The position numbers and the translations under genes are program-made. From Sulfitobacter donghicola DSW-25 = KCTC 12864 = JCM 14565 (GTDB lineage Bacteria; Pseudomonadota; Alphaproteobacteria; Rhodobacterales; Rhodobacteraceae): 64,000 bases of DNA. Shown piece after piece: positions 1-7,891 of this stretch (within the stretch, counting starts at the first letter, position 1; every line of letters begins with the position of its first letter). Below the pieces are notes generated by a model. That model ran no database searches and was not told where the DNA came from. It saw only the letters and a program-made list of their open reading frames with translations. The DNA lies in NCBI RefSeq assembly GCF_000622405.1, contig NZ_JASF01000005.1, forward strand, positions 682,001 to 746,000, written 5' to 3'.

Positions 1-175
1 CGAAAAACGCCCCCGCAACCATGTAATGCTGGGCAAGTGATATGATCAGCCCCTGCAAAGCGCAAAGCGCCAGCAGCACCGCCAAAGGGCCGATCCGGCG
101 ATCAACCACCAAAATTCTAATGAACATAAACCCCAAAACAAGCGCGCTGATCATGGGGATAGGAAGGCTGGGCAT
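1..175 (-). CDS. AraC-type regulator with membrane N-terminus (5' part only)
   Basis: Only the first ~58 codons are in the window; the gene runs off the left edge. The ATG at 175 opens with MPSLPIPMISALVLGFMF, followed by a second hydrophobic stretch (LAVLLALCALQGLIISLAQ). This matches my memory of the N-terminal membrane domain of a roseobacter family of AraC regulators whose DNA-binding domain lies at the C-terminus, which is not visible here. It is divergent from the hydrolase at 316, and two direct repeats of operator type lie between them. The family call is inference from a short stretch. Another multi-pass membrane protein is possible. Confidence 0.55.
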   Translation of the reverse strand, partial: MPSLPIPMISALVLGFMFIRILVVDRRIGPLAVLLALCALQGLIISLAQHYMVAGAFF

Positions 176-214
176 CGTGATCACTCTTGGGCAAACTCAT
201 ATGTGGAACATGGT

Positions 215-249
215 CCTAAAACGCGATCATGGCGACCTAAAACGTGATT
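215..249. promoter_or_regulatory. Paired direct repeats, likely AraC-type operator
   Basis: CCTAAAACGCGATC (215-228) and CCTAAAACGTGATT (236-249) share 12 of 14 bases and start 21 bp apart, two helical turns. AraC-family proteins usually bind direct half-sites with this spacing. The site lies between the divergent regulator (start 175) and hydrolase (start 316). The role is inferred. Confidence 0.5.
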
Positions 250-315
250 AAGGACGCTCTAACCCAGAGATTTTTTCAAAAAAGGGTCATCACACCTCAT
301 CCATAGGAGACAACG

Positions 316-1332
316 ATGAACCTTGTCACGAAATCCGCCCTCGCATTTGCTATATCCGCCAGCGCCCTCTTCGCCGAGCCTTCAGGCCTTAGGAACCTTA
401 CCCTGCACGCCCCGCACCATGGCCGCGACCTAAAGGGGGTCATCCATTACCCTGCAACCGCCAGCGGCACAGTTGAAAAATACGCGGATAACCCCGTTTT
501 TGTCGGCATGGAGGTCGCCAAAGATGCAGGTATCGCCGAAGGTCAGTTCCCTCTTGTTCTACTGAGCCATGGGTTGGGGGGGCATGCGCGTTCCCTTGGG
601 TGGTTAGCCACCGATCTGGCCCAAAACGGCGCGATTGTGATTGCTGTAAACCACCCCAATTCCACTTGGGGGGATTTTGACCTCGCTGCGGGATTGGATC
701 ACTGGACCAGACCCCAAGACCTATCTCTGGCGCTGGATCATATCCTTGCCGATCCCGACTTTAGCGGCAAGATCGATATGTCGCGGATTATGGCGGCTGG
801 ATTTTCCTACGGCGGTTGGACGGCTTTGTCCCTTGGCGGGATCCGTGGCCATCACGCCGCTTATGTTGATCACTGCAAGACATACGGCGCGGCCTCTAGC
901 CATTGTGCAGACCTGTTGAAGAATAATGTCACTTTAGCTTCCGCTGCGGCCCAAGAATGGGACGCGCTTTATAAAGACGCGCGCGTTACCGCCGCCTTTG
1001 CTGTCGATCCAGGGATCATTTGGGGCATGGGCGCAGAACAGGTCGCTGATTTGACCCCAGAGGTGACATTGGTTTCGCTGGGCGCGGGTGAAAACAGGCT
1101 GCTCGCAACCGATTTCGATTTGGCAAAGCTGCCAGAAGCGCTTCCCCATGCTGAGGTTATTTCAATTCCATCAGCGGCCCATTTTTCGATGATGCCAATC
1201 TGTAAACCCATTGGCGAGGCCTTGCTTTTGGAAGAAGGCGATGATCCGGTCTGCACCGATCCAGAGGGAGCCGACCGCGCCGCAGCGCATCAAATCGTGC
1301 TCAAGGCGTTGCATGCGAAACTAGGGCTTTGA
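316..1332 (+). CDS. Secreted alpha/beta hydrolase (dienelactone-hydrolase-like)
   Basis: A 338-residue protein with a signal peptide (MNLVTKSALAFAISASALFA, cleavage likely before EPSG), so periplasmic. The fold is shown by an oxyanion segment SHGLGG (84-89), nucleophile elbow GFSYGG (Ser164) and a late histidine in SAAHF (His289). These features fit the 'predicted dienelactone hydrolase' group; the substrate cannot be read from sequence. The start has a good ribosome site (ATAGGAGACAACG). The gene stands alone, with a strong hairpin terminator just downstream, and probably answers to the divergent AraC-type regulator at the window edge. Confidence 0.8.
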   Translation: MNLVTKSALAFAISASALFAEPSGLRNLTLHAPHHGRDLKGVIHYPATASGTVEKYADNPVFVGMEVAKDAGIAEGQFPLVLLSHGLGGHARSLGWLATDLAQNGAIVIAVNHPNSTWGDFDLAAGLDHWTRPQDLSLALDHILADPDFSGKIDMSRIMAAGFSYGGWTALSLGGIRGHHAAYVDHCKTYGAASSHCADLLKNNVTLASAAAQEWDALYKDARVTAAFAVDPGIIWGMGAEQVADLTPEVTLVSLGAGENRLLATDFDLAKLPEALPHAEVISIPSAAHFSMMPICKPIGEALLLEEGDDPVCTDPEGADRAAAHQIVLKALHAKLGL

Positions 1333-1340
1333 CCTAGCTT

Positions 1341-1372
1341 CCTTGGGGCGCGGCAAAGGCGCCCCAAGGTTT
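1341..1372. terminator. Hairpin terminator between convergent genes
   Basis: An 11-bp perfect stem CCTTGGGGCGC (1341-1351) / GCGCCCCAAGG (1359-1369) with a 7-nt loop, then TTTC. It sits between the hydrolase and the oppositely oriented methyltransferase-like gene and could serve both. Confidence 0.7.
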
Positions 1373-1387
1373 CAAAAATTGATTACC

Positions 1388-1837
1388 TCAAATCCAACGT
1401 TTGGTTTTTGCCAGATAGGCCTCTGCCTCATCTGCAAAGGTCTCGCGCAGCAGCGCCTCCTCTGGCGCGGCAAAACGCTGGTCCAGCAGTTTCCACAAGG
1501 CGGCTGCCGCGATCAACCCAAGGATCGACCCATGGCCCAGCGCCGATGACACCGTCAGAATAACAAGGGCAAGGTAGATCGGATTGCGGGACAAACGGTA
1601 AGGCCCTTCAACGATCAAGGTCTTGGGCGTGTGATGGGGTTCGATCGGGGTCTTTTTGCGAAAGAACCAGATGGCAGACCATGCAATCACGATCAACGCG
1701 CCGATGAGGGTCAGCCAAGACAGACCCGTCAGGATCGCCCCGTCAAAATGGAGCCCCGGCAGCACCCATTTACCCAGATAGATCACCGCAATACTGCCCA
1801 TCCACCAAATCGGTGGCAAATCGGGAAATCCCTTCAT
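1388..1837 (-). CDS. Isoprenylcysteine carboxyl methyltransferase-like membrane protein
   Basis: A 149-residue integral membrane protein. The ATG at 1837 is chosen because AAAGGAGAATGAG precedes it; the frame is open further upstream but without a good start. Three or four hydrophobic helices are followed by VEGPYRLSRNPIYLALV, the conserved SAM-binding segment of the ICMT/PEMT-like family (consensus GP-R-SRNPxY). Bacterial members are mostly of unknown substrate and are thought to methylate small or lipid-soluble targets. Convergent with the hydrolase upstream and divergent from the small monooxygenase at 2099. Confidence 0.75.
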   Translation of the reverse strand: MKGFPDLPPIWWMGSIAVIYLGKWVLPGLHFDGAILTGLSWLTLIGALIVIAWSAIWFFRKKTPIEPHHTPKTLIVEGPYRLSRNPIYLALVILTVSSALGHGSILGLIAAAALWKLLDQRFAAPEEALLRETFADEAEAYLAKTKRWI

Positions 1838-2098
1838 CTCATTCTCCTTTTTATGCCCGCAATTGATATGCGCTACCGCCTCCAAGGCCAACCGCCCCCA
1901 CGGCATTGTGAGAGGATCGCCCAGCCGGCTTTTGGATTGGCGTCGGGTTTGGGCAAACAGCCCGACTGATTTTATCAACTATTATTGTCATCACAGAAAA
2001 AGCCAGCGATAAACTAAACAACAAAAGCTCAACCGGGGCGCTGCGCATGGGCATAAATGCGCCCCTTTTTGCAGCGCACAAACCAAAGGAACTAGAAA

Positions 2099-2410
2099 AT
2101 GTATCTAGCCATGAACCGCTTTACTGTCCCCATCGAAAACGCCGAGGCATTTGAAGATCTTTGGCTAAAACGCGACAGCCATTTGAAAGAGATGGAGGGG
2201 TTTGTCGAGTTCCACATGCTCAAAGGCGCGGAAGTGGATGGCCAAATCCTCTATGCGTCCCATACCGTCTGGGCCTCAGAAGAGGCCTTTCGCGGCTGGA
2301 CAAAAAGCGACGCCTTTCGCAACTCTCATAAGGGCGCAAAGACCACTGAAAAGTTGTTTGTCGGCACGCCCGTCTTTGAAGGGTTTTCCGCGATCCAAAA
2401 GATATCTTAA
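2099..2410 (+). CDS. ABM-fold small monooxygenase (IsdG/HmoA-like)
   Basis: 103 residues with the layout of the antibiotic-biosynthesis-monooxygenase fold: MNRFTV beta strand near residue 5, FVEFHML, YASHTVWAS, and the conserved FRGWTKSDAFRNSH helix around residues 60-74. Heme-degrading IsdG/HmoA proteins and many uncharacterised relatives have this pattern. The ribosome site AAAGGAAC sits 6 nt before the ATG. No heme transport genes lie next to it, so heme oxygenase activity is only one option. A G+C hairpin follows the stop. Confidence 0.7.
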   Translation: MYLAMNRFTVPIENAEAFEDLWLKRDSHLKEMEGFVEFHMLKGAEVDGQILYASHTVWASEEAFRGWTKSDAFRNSHKGAKTTEKLFVGTPVFEGFSAIQKIS

Positions 2411-2434
2411 GCGCTCCCAAGGGGCGCGGTTTTG
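2411..2434 (+). terminator. Hairpin terminator
   Basis: GCGC-T-CCC-AA-GGG-GCGC stem with one bulged base directly after the stop codon at 2410, followed by GGTTTTG. Confidence 0.55.
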
Positions 2435-2562
2435 TCGGCCGCCCCCCGACCGCCTGCATTTCTTCATTGATAAGCTACAGCTTCGGCCTAGTTTCGCCTT
2501 CTTTTTCGCCCAAAAAGTAAACACATCTTAACGATTGGCGCAAAACTGCGGAGTAATGAGTA

Positions 2563-2694
2563 ATGAAGACCAAATTGATCAAGGCAGAGACATCCATTGC
2601 AAGACATCCGTCTCGTAATCAGGGCGTTTCTGCCGGATCAATTTTTCCCGTGCACCACCTTCAGCCCCCAACACCAAAGGTGTCAGGGCAATGA
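2563..2694 (+). CDS. Possible short leader ORF (43 aa)
   Basis: ATG at 2563, 9 nt after a GCGGAG ribosome-site-like sequence, reads 43 codons (MKTKLIKAETSIARHPSRNQ...) and stops at a TGA that overlaps the next ATG as ATGA (2691-2694). The overlap and ribosome site suggest translational coupling with the following ORF. I do not recognise the product. It could equally be a chance ORF in the 5' region of the next gene. Confidence 0.3.
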   Translation: MKTKLIKAETSIARHPSRNQGVSAGSIFPVHHLQPPTPKVSGQ

Positions 2695-3068
2695 GAGATT
2701 TTGCACCTTTTGATCCCAGCCTAGCAGAAATTATCCCTGCGTTTATCCAGACATTGGAACGGCGGGTGATCCATATCACTTCCTTTGCTTTGGCCGCATG
2801 GGATGGGGAGACACTTCAATCTGTCAACGGCTCGCTGGTGGGCGCGCGCGAACTTTTGGCGCAAATAGCGACAGAGGCCGCAGCAGCCGGATATCCAGCT
2901 ATTGGAGCAGACGCGGGTTTCTTCATTGACCGGATAGATGGCTATCTGGACGGGCCTTATGCCGATTTGGCGATTTGCCCGGGTGATATTGTTTGGTGGG
3001 CGGATTACTTTGCACAGACCTGCTATCGTCTATTAGAGAGCACCCAATCCGATCAGGCCTTTGGCTGA
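2691..3068 (+). CDS. Hypothetical protein
   Basis: A 125-residue ORF (MRDFAPFDPSLAEIIPAFIQ...) with no signal peptide, no membrane helix and no motif I recognise. It is rich in acidic and aromatic residues near the C-terminus (ICPGDIVWWADYF). The start overlaps the stop of a 43-codon ORF by ATGA; upstream in frame there is a TAA at 2616 and no better start. It ends 5 nt before the end of the convergent GlxA-type gene. No function is proposed. Confidence 0.45.
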   Translation: MRDFAPFDPSLAEIIPAFIQTLERRVIHITSFALAAWDGETLQSVNGSLVGARELLAQIATEAAAAGYPAIGADAGFFIDRIDGYLDGPYADLAICPGDIVWWADYFAQTCYRLLESTQSDQAFG

Positions 3069-3072
3069 TTGT

Positions 3073-4059
3073 TTAGCTGTTGTGTTTGATCAGCTTGATC
3101 TCTTTTCGCGCACGCATCTTTGATGGGGTGCTACCGTATTCATCCCGCACCGCCCTGCTGAGCGCATTATGTGAGCAAAACCCCGTGGCCACAGCCACAT
3201 CAATGAGCGGGATCAGCGTATCTTCGATCATCGCACGGGCGCGGCGCACTCTGAGGCGCTTGTAAAACCGCGCGGGCGTTTCATCGAACACTTCGCGAAA
3301 CACGCGCTCGACATGACGTGTCGATAGCCCAACACGGCGGGTAAGCTCGGTCATCGCGAGCGGCTCTTCCATGTTGGTTTCCATCAATTTGATGGCTTGG
3401 GTCACACGGGCGTCAAACAAACCTGCGTTATCCGCAATATCGCGCGGCTGCTCCGCATCGCTGTGCCGAATGGCGGGTAACAACAACCGATTACCCAGCT
3501 CGGCAATCTCGATCGGCTCCAGATGCGATGTAATCAACCCGATGATCAGCTCGACCGTGGCAGCGCCTCCGGCGGCTGTGGTCACCCCATCGCTGTGTTC
3601 GGCCAAGCGGGTTGTAAGGGTGGGGTAATACCCCTGCTCTTTTAGCAAGGCGATGTCGCGCCAATGGGTGGTTACTTTTCCTTGCTGGCTTGTTTTTGCG
3701 CGAATAAACGCTGTTGCAGCGTCGCTCAGCAGGACGGTGGTGCGTTTTTTCCGTTGCATAGAGCGCAGTCGGCGGTTCCACCCGCCGCGGTCTACTTTTG
3801 CGCCGCCCAGAACGATCAGAATATCGGCAAGCCCGTAATCCTCAATCGCGGGTTCGGCACGGACCAGAACCGCGCCCTTGCTGGTCACAAGGCCCGGCAT
3901 GTCGCTGATGATGCGACAAGAAAACCGTTCATACCCAACGATATTGTTGGCGATGCGCAAGGTAGAGGTAACAGCCGTCAGCTCATCTTCGTTAAAGCCG
4001 CGTTGGACAAAAACCTCAAAACCAAGGGTTTGGTCTATGTCTTGCGGTTCTGTGGTCAA
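3073..4059 (-). CDS. GlxA-family transcriptional regulator
   Basis: 328 residues in two domains: an N-terminal DJ-1/PfpI-like domain (about residues 10-180) and a C-terminal AraC-type helix-turn-helix pair (about 220-315), with LAMTELTRRVGLSTRHVERVF as the first HTH and a YGSTPSKMRARK ending. These regulators often sense small metabolites such as betaines or amino acids. No ATG fits: the frame is closed upstream by TGA, and the likely start is a TTG at 4059 preceded by ACGGAG. The target is not evident from the neighbours. Confidence 0.85.
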   Translation of the reverse strand: MTTEPQDIDQTLGFEVFVQRGFNEDELTAVTSTLRIANNIVGYERFSCRIISDMPGLVTSKGAVLVRAEPAIEDYGLADILIVLGGAKVDRGGWNRRLRSMQRKKRTTVLLSDAATAFIRAKTSQQGKVTTHWRDIALLKEQGYYPTLTTRLAEHSDGVTTAAGGAATVELIIGLITSHLEPIEIAELGNRLLLPAIRHSDAEQPRDIADNAGLFDARVTQAIKLMETNMEEPLAMTELTRRVGLSTRHVERVFREVFDETPARFYKRLRVRRARAMIEDTLIPLIDVAVATGFCSHNALSRAVRDEYGSTPSKMRARKEIKLIKHNS

Positions 4060-4166
4060 AGCTGGCTCCGTCGTGCCCGTTCACCAATCAAAGGTTGGCG
4101 AAAAGGATTGGTTTATCATTTGCCCGCACACCTACAGAAAATCACAACCGATTGCCATTGTTTTGC

Positions 4167-5081
4167 TTACAATACGCGGATCAGCAAGGCGCATGACAAG
4201 GCGATAACGACAAGCCCTGCAGTGACCTCAAGCATGGGCATGATCCATGTAATGGTTCCCGCCTGCGCAAGGCTGCGCAATACCCCGCCCCTGAAACCGC
4301 TTGCCGCGATGCCGACGGCTATCGTCACCGAGGCCGTCCCAAGGGCCATCACCAATGCGCCGCTGATCCCCGCCCAAGGAATGCCCATTTGCCATGTGAT
4401 GATTAAAACAAATAACGCGCCAGTGCAGGGGCGGATCGCGATACCGGCAATCAGGATTAGCGCCTCTCGCAGACCGCCAACTTGTTCCGCTTCTTCCAGT
4501 GACGGCCCATGGCGATGTCCGCAGCTACTGCATACATCGTCGTCCCCTTGGTGGGCATGATCGGGCGCGCCATGGTTTTGGGTCGAGTGATTTCGCCGGA
4601 TGCGCCGCAAGCCACGCACAACCAGCCACCCCCCAATTGCAGCAATCAGCGCATAGCTAAACGGAGCCAGCCAATCTTCGGCGGTGCCCACCATGCGATC
4701 CCGCGTTAATCCCAGCAACCACAGTCCGCCATAAGCCAAAACAATGGCGGTGATCGCCTGTCCGATGCTTGAGGCAAAAGCGATCAACGAAAGGCGCAGC
4801 ATCGGCACCTCGCGGGCCACACCGTATCCGCCAACCAGCAACTTACCATGCCCCGGCCCTATCGCGTGAAAGAAACCGTAGGCAAAACAACTACCCAGCA
4901 GCAGCAGATAGGCCCCAGCCTCGCCGCCGCGCAGGGCCCGTAGCGTCCGCGCGATGCCGTTTTGAAATTCTCGCTGCTCACCCGCGGCCCAAACAGCAAT
5001 CTGGTTAAACCCGCCGCTCAACCAAAGCCAGACAAGAACCCCGACGGCCAGCGCCAAAGCGCCGATTATTGTACGTCGCAT
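4167..5081 (-). CDS. NicO-family nickel/cobalt transporter
   Basis: A 304-residue multi-span membrane protein with the metal-binding HAIGPGHGK motif (residues 72-80), a second conserved RPCTGA segment, and between them a cytoplasmic-loop-like His/Cys-rich stretch (about 163-195: HSTQNHGAPDHAH... then CSSCGHRHG). This is the RcnA/NicO pattern; members move Ni2+ or Co2+, usually outward in RcnA and inward in NiCoT-like settings. The start overlaps the end of the DUF1007 gene by 16 bp, a pairing common in Rhodobacteraceae, so the two products probably work together. Confidence 0.85.
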   Translation of the reverse strand: MRRTIIGALALAVGVLVWLWLSGGFNQIAVWAAGEQREFQNGIARTLRALRGGEAGAYLLLLGSCFAYGFFHAIGPGHGKLLVGGYGVAREVPMLRLSLIAFASSIGQAITAIVLAYGGLWLLGLTRDRMVGTAEDWLAPFSYALIAAIGGWLVVRGLRRIRRNHSTQNHGAPDHAHQGDDDVCSSCGHRHGPSLEEAEQVGGLREALILIAGIAIRPCTGALFVLIITWQMGIPWAGISGALVMALGTASVTIAVGIAASGFRGGVLRSLAQAGTITWIMPMLEVTAGLVVIALSCALLIRVL

Positions 5082-5713
5082 GTGACGGTCACCTCTGTCG
5101 CAAAACGGCGGCCAATATCGCCGAGGCCTGCCGCCTCCATATCCATATCTTCGGGCAAGGCGGCCAGCTCGGCTTTGGTCATGGCAAGTGCGCCACCGAT
5201 ATCAGGGGCGTTTAGATTTACGTTGCAGCCATTGCGCCCTTGCACCCCAACGTCGAGGCCGACTTCGTAGGCCGTATAATAGGTGCCGTCATAGGGGCGA
5301 ACAATCACAGGCGCATCCATTACAGGCGATGATTTTACCGCGCGCATGTGGCTGGTGATGATCTTGCCATCGGTCAATTCGGCAGTCGGTGAGGTTGGCC
5401 CCGAAAGCGCCAGAACCGCGCCGTTCATTTCTGCCACAAGGTCACCGTTAAACCCTTGCACCCAGTTCATATCAAAACCAGTCAACGCGATCCTGTCAGA
5501 GGCCGATAAAACGCCATCATAATCTTCATCCAGCCCCATATCCTCGGTCACAAGAAGGGAATACAGCTCGTCATATTCCCAAATGATCTGAACATGGGTC
5601 AGCCTGTTTTCTTCATCGATCAGGAATTTCAGCCCCGTATTGATGAAAATATGGGGATGCGCGGCAAGGGGCGCTGCGATCAGGCATATGAAAATGGCGA
5701 ACAAGGCTCTCAT
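5066..5713 (-). CDS. DUF1007 periplasmic protein, metal-transport partner
   Basis: 215 residues from the ATG at 5713; a TTG at 5749 would add 12 residues ahead of the signal peptide and is less likely. MRALFAIFICLIAAPLAA is a clear signal peptide and the mature protein begins HPHIF, a histidine-rich N-terminus that suits a metal-binding role. DUF1007 proteins are regularly encoded with NicO-type nickel/cobalt transporters, as here with a 16-bp overlap. The exact role (periplasmic delivery or capture) is inferred. Confidence 0.8.
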   Translation of the reverse strand: MRALFAIFICLIAAPLAAHPHIFINTGLKFLIDEENRLTHVQIIWEYDELYSLLVTEDMGLDEDYDGVLSASDRIALTGFDMNWVQGFNGDLVAEMNGAVLALSGPTSPTAELTDGKIITSHMRAVKSSPVMDAPVIVRPYDGTYYTAYEVGLDVGVQGRNGCNVNLNAPDIGGALAMTKAELAALPEDMDMEAAGLGDIGRRFATEVTVTCDVQ

Positions 5714-5761
5714 AGGGGGCAACCTATGCCTCAAAGGGGCCCTGTTCAATTGCCAAGACAG

Positions 5762-6967
5762 TTAAAGAGCGGCGGCAATTAGCCGACCCAGCCGCTCGAT
5801 CCCCTCATCGATGAGGGCCTCGTCCATTTTGCTAAAGCTGAGGCGCATGGTGTTTGTCCCTGTTCCATCTGCGAAAAACGCATGGCCCGGCACAAAGGCG
5901 ACCCTTTCGGATTTCAAGGACTGCGCCAGCAAATCCGCGCTATTGAGCTGCGCAGGAAGGTCCAGCCAGATAAACATCCCGCCCTCGGGGCGTGTCCAGC
6001 GCACGCTATCGGGCATGTGTTTTTCCAACGCGGCAAGCATGCTGTCGCGGCGCGCGCGATAAGCTTCTTTGATCTTGGCAACATGGGTGTCGAACTGGTT
6101 TTGCGCAACGGTCGCGATTGCCATTTGGTTGATCGTAGAGCTGTGCAAATCTGCCGCCTGTTTCAAAAGCACCAGCTGGCCAATCACCTCTTTCGAAGCA
6201 CAGACCCACCCGACCCGCAAACCAGGCGCCAGTGTTTTCGAGAAACTACCGCAATAAATCGTGCGGCAGGCGTCAATGCTGCCTTTACGCGCGATCTCGC
6301 GGGCCAAAACCGGAGCAAGCGCCTCGCCCTCAAATCGCAAGGATTGATAGGCGGCGTCTTCGATCACCGCGATGTCCAGCTCATCCGCCAGATCAATCAC
6401 CCGCTCGCGCATCTGCGCATCCAAAGTGCGCCCCGTGGGGTTTGCAAAATCAACAGACATATAGGCAAATTTAACCTGCCCCTCCCCAGCCGCTTCAGCG
6501 TAATCCGCAGCCGAACGGTTTGTTTCGGGGTCAAGCCGATCATAGCGCGGCTCATACGCATTGAACGCGCCTAGCGCCCCCAGATAGGTTGGCCAGCCGA
6601 CCAGCGCCGTATCCCCTGCATTCAGCAGCAACTTACCCAGATAATCCAGCGCCTGCTGCGAGCCAGAGGTAATCATGATGTTGTCACGGGTACAAGGAAT
6701 ATCCAGACGCGCCATTTCCCCCACGATCCAATCGCGCAAAGGGGCATAGCCCTCAGATACTGAATATTGCAGGGCTGTCGCTTGGTTCTCAGCGGTTAAT
6801 GCTTGGGTAAAGGCCTCTTGAAATGCTTCGGCGGGAAACAGATCGGGATCGGGGATGCCCCCCGCAAAGGAAATAATATCCGGCTGGTCCAGCAGCTTGA
6901 GCAATTCGCGAATTTCGCTTGCCTTCATGCGGTCATTTCGTCCCGCGAATATCTGATGCCAATCCAT
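5762..6967 (-). CDS. PLP-dependent aminotransferase (class I/II, LysN/MocR-like catalytic fold)
   Basis: 401 residues from the ATG at 6967, preceded by GGGAGGG at good spacing; the frame extends to 7000 without a better start. Fold type I features are clear: ISFAGGIPDPDLFP near the N-terminus, TSGSQQALDYLGKLL cofactor-binding segment, PTGRTLD, and the Schiff-base lysine in GSFSKTLAPGLRVGW (about residue 245). It resembles 2-aminoadipate and valine-pyruvate-type aminotransferases. No GntR domain is attached. The amino donor cannot be assigned from context. Confidence 0.85.
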   Translation of the reverse strand: MDWHQIFAGRNDRMKASEIRELLKLLDQPDIISFAGGIPDPDLFPAEAFQEAFTQALTAENQATALQYSVSEGYAPLRDWIVGEMARLDIPCTRDNIMITSGSQQALDYLGKLLLNAGDTALVGWPTYLGALGAFNAYEPRYDRLDPETNRSAADYAEAAGEGQVKFAYMSVDFANPTGRTLDAQMRERVIDLADELDIAVIEDAAYQSLRFEGEALAPVLAREIARKGSIDACRTIYCGSFSKTLAPGLRVGWVCASKEVIGQLVLLKQAADLHSSTINQMAIATVAQNQFDTHVAKIKEAYRARRDSMLAALEKHMPDSVRWTRPEGGMFIWLDLPAQLNSADLLAQSLKSERVAFVPGHAFFADGTGTNTMRLSFSKMDEALIDEGIERLGRLIAAAL

Positions 6968-7154
6968 TTCCAACCCTCCCAAAGTTGATTTGCACCACAA
7001 AGCATGGAAACCCTTTTTAGGTCAATAACTATGTCCTACATGGCCGAAGCGGCCCTATCTCGCCACAACGCCCAAACGGATCGCGGTAATGGTTTGCCCC
7101 CCGCCGCGTCTAGAGGTATCAGCGGGCAACCTCACAACGCAAAGGCTGCTGCTC

Positions 7155-7844
7155 ATGTCCTTCGACCGCTCCATCAAAATCGCCCCTTCCATCCTTGCCT
7201 CTGACTTTGCCAACTTTGGCGCCGAATGTGCCGCCGTCGAGGCGCAAGGCGCTGACTGGATTCACGTGGATGTTATGGACGGGCATTTTGTGCCCAACAT
7301 CACCTTTGGTGCTGCGACATGTGCTGCCATCCGCCCTCACATCAAAGGGATCATGGATGTCCACCTGATGATCTCACCGGTGGATGCCTATATCGAAGAT
7401 TTCGCCAATGCTGGCGCTGATTTCATCACCGCCCACGTTGAGGCAGGCCCGCATATTCACCGCACCCTGCAAGCCATCCGCGCAACAGGTGCCAAAGCAG
7501 GCGTTGCCCTAAACCCGGGCACACCAGCAGAAGCCGTCGAGCACCTGCTGGACCTGACAGACCTTGTCTGCGTGATGACAGTAAACCCCGGCTTTGGGGG
7601 GCAGAAATTCATTGATATGAGCGCAAAGATCAAAACCCTGCGCAACATGATTGGTGACCGCCCTGTGCACATCGAAATCGACGGCGGCGTTGACCCGAAA
7701 ACAGCCCCCATCGTTGCAGGTGCAGGCGCAGACGTGCTGGTCGCGGGGTCTGCCGTGTTCAAAGGCGGCTCGGTCAGTGACCCTGCCCCCTATGGCACCA
7801 ACATCCGAGCGATCCGCGAAGCGGCCAATGGCGTTTACGTCTGA
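7155..7844 (+). CDS. rpe: Ribulose-phosphate 3-epimerase
   Basis: 229 residues, the usual length. It interconverts ribulose-5-phosphate and xylulose-5-phosphate in the pentose phosphate and Calvin cycles. Visible family segments: [26 protein letters not shown] (37-48, holding the metal-binding His and Asp), [17 protein letters not shown] and EIDGGV (metal Asp). The start MSFDRS is preferred over in-frame upstream codons because homology begins there. It stands alone; a G+C hairpin follows the stop. Confidence 0.95.
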   Translation: MSFDRSIKIAPSILASDFANFGAECAAVEAQGADWIHVDVMDGHFVPNITFGAATCAAIRPHIKGIMDVHLMISPVDAYIEDFANAGADFITAHVEAGPHIHRTLQAIRATGAKAGVALNPGTPAEAVEHLLDLTDLVCVMTVNPGFGGQKFIDMSAKIKTLRNMIGDRPVHIEIDGGVDPKTAPIVAGAGADVLVAGSAVFKGGSVSDPAPYGTNIRAIREAANGVYV

Positions 7845-7864
7845 TTGACGCGCCTATGATCTGA

Positions 7865-7891
7865 CCCTAGGCGCGCCACAGCGCCCTAGGG
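7865..7891. terminator. G+C hairpin between convergent genes
   Basis: CCCTAGGCGC (7865-7874) pairs with GCGC-C-CTAGGG (7881-7891) with one bulge. There is no clear T-tract, and the right arm reaches into the 3' end of the acyl-CoA ligase gene. Confidence 0.35.

Noticed and set aside
42..251. 69-codon ORF on the + strand
   Set aside because: It lies antisense to the membrane segment of the AraC-type regulator and has no ribosome site or family-like sequence.
3664..4560. 298-codon + strand ORF
   Set aside because: It is the opposite-strand shadow of the GlxA-type and NicO genes, both of which have clear family motifs.
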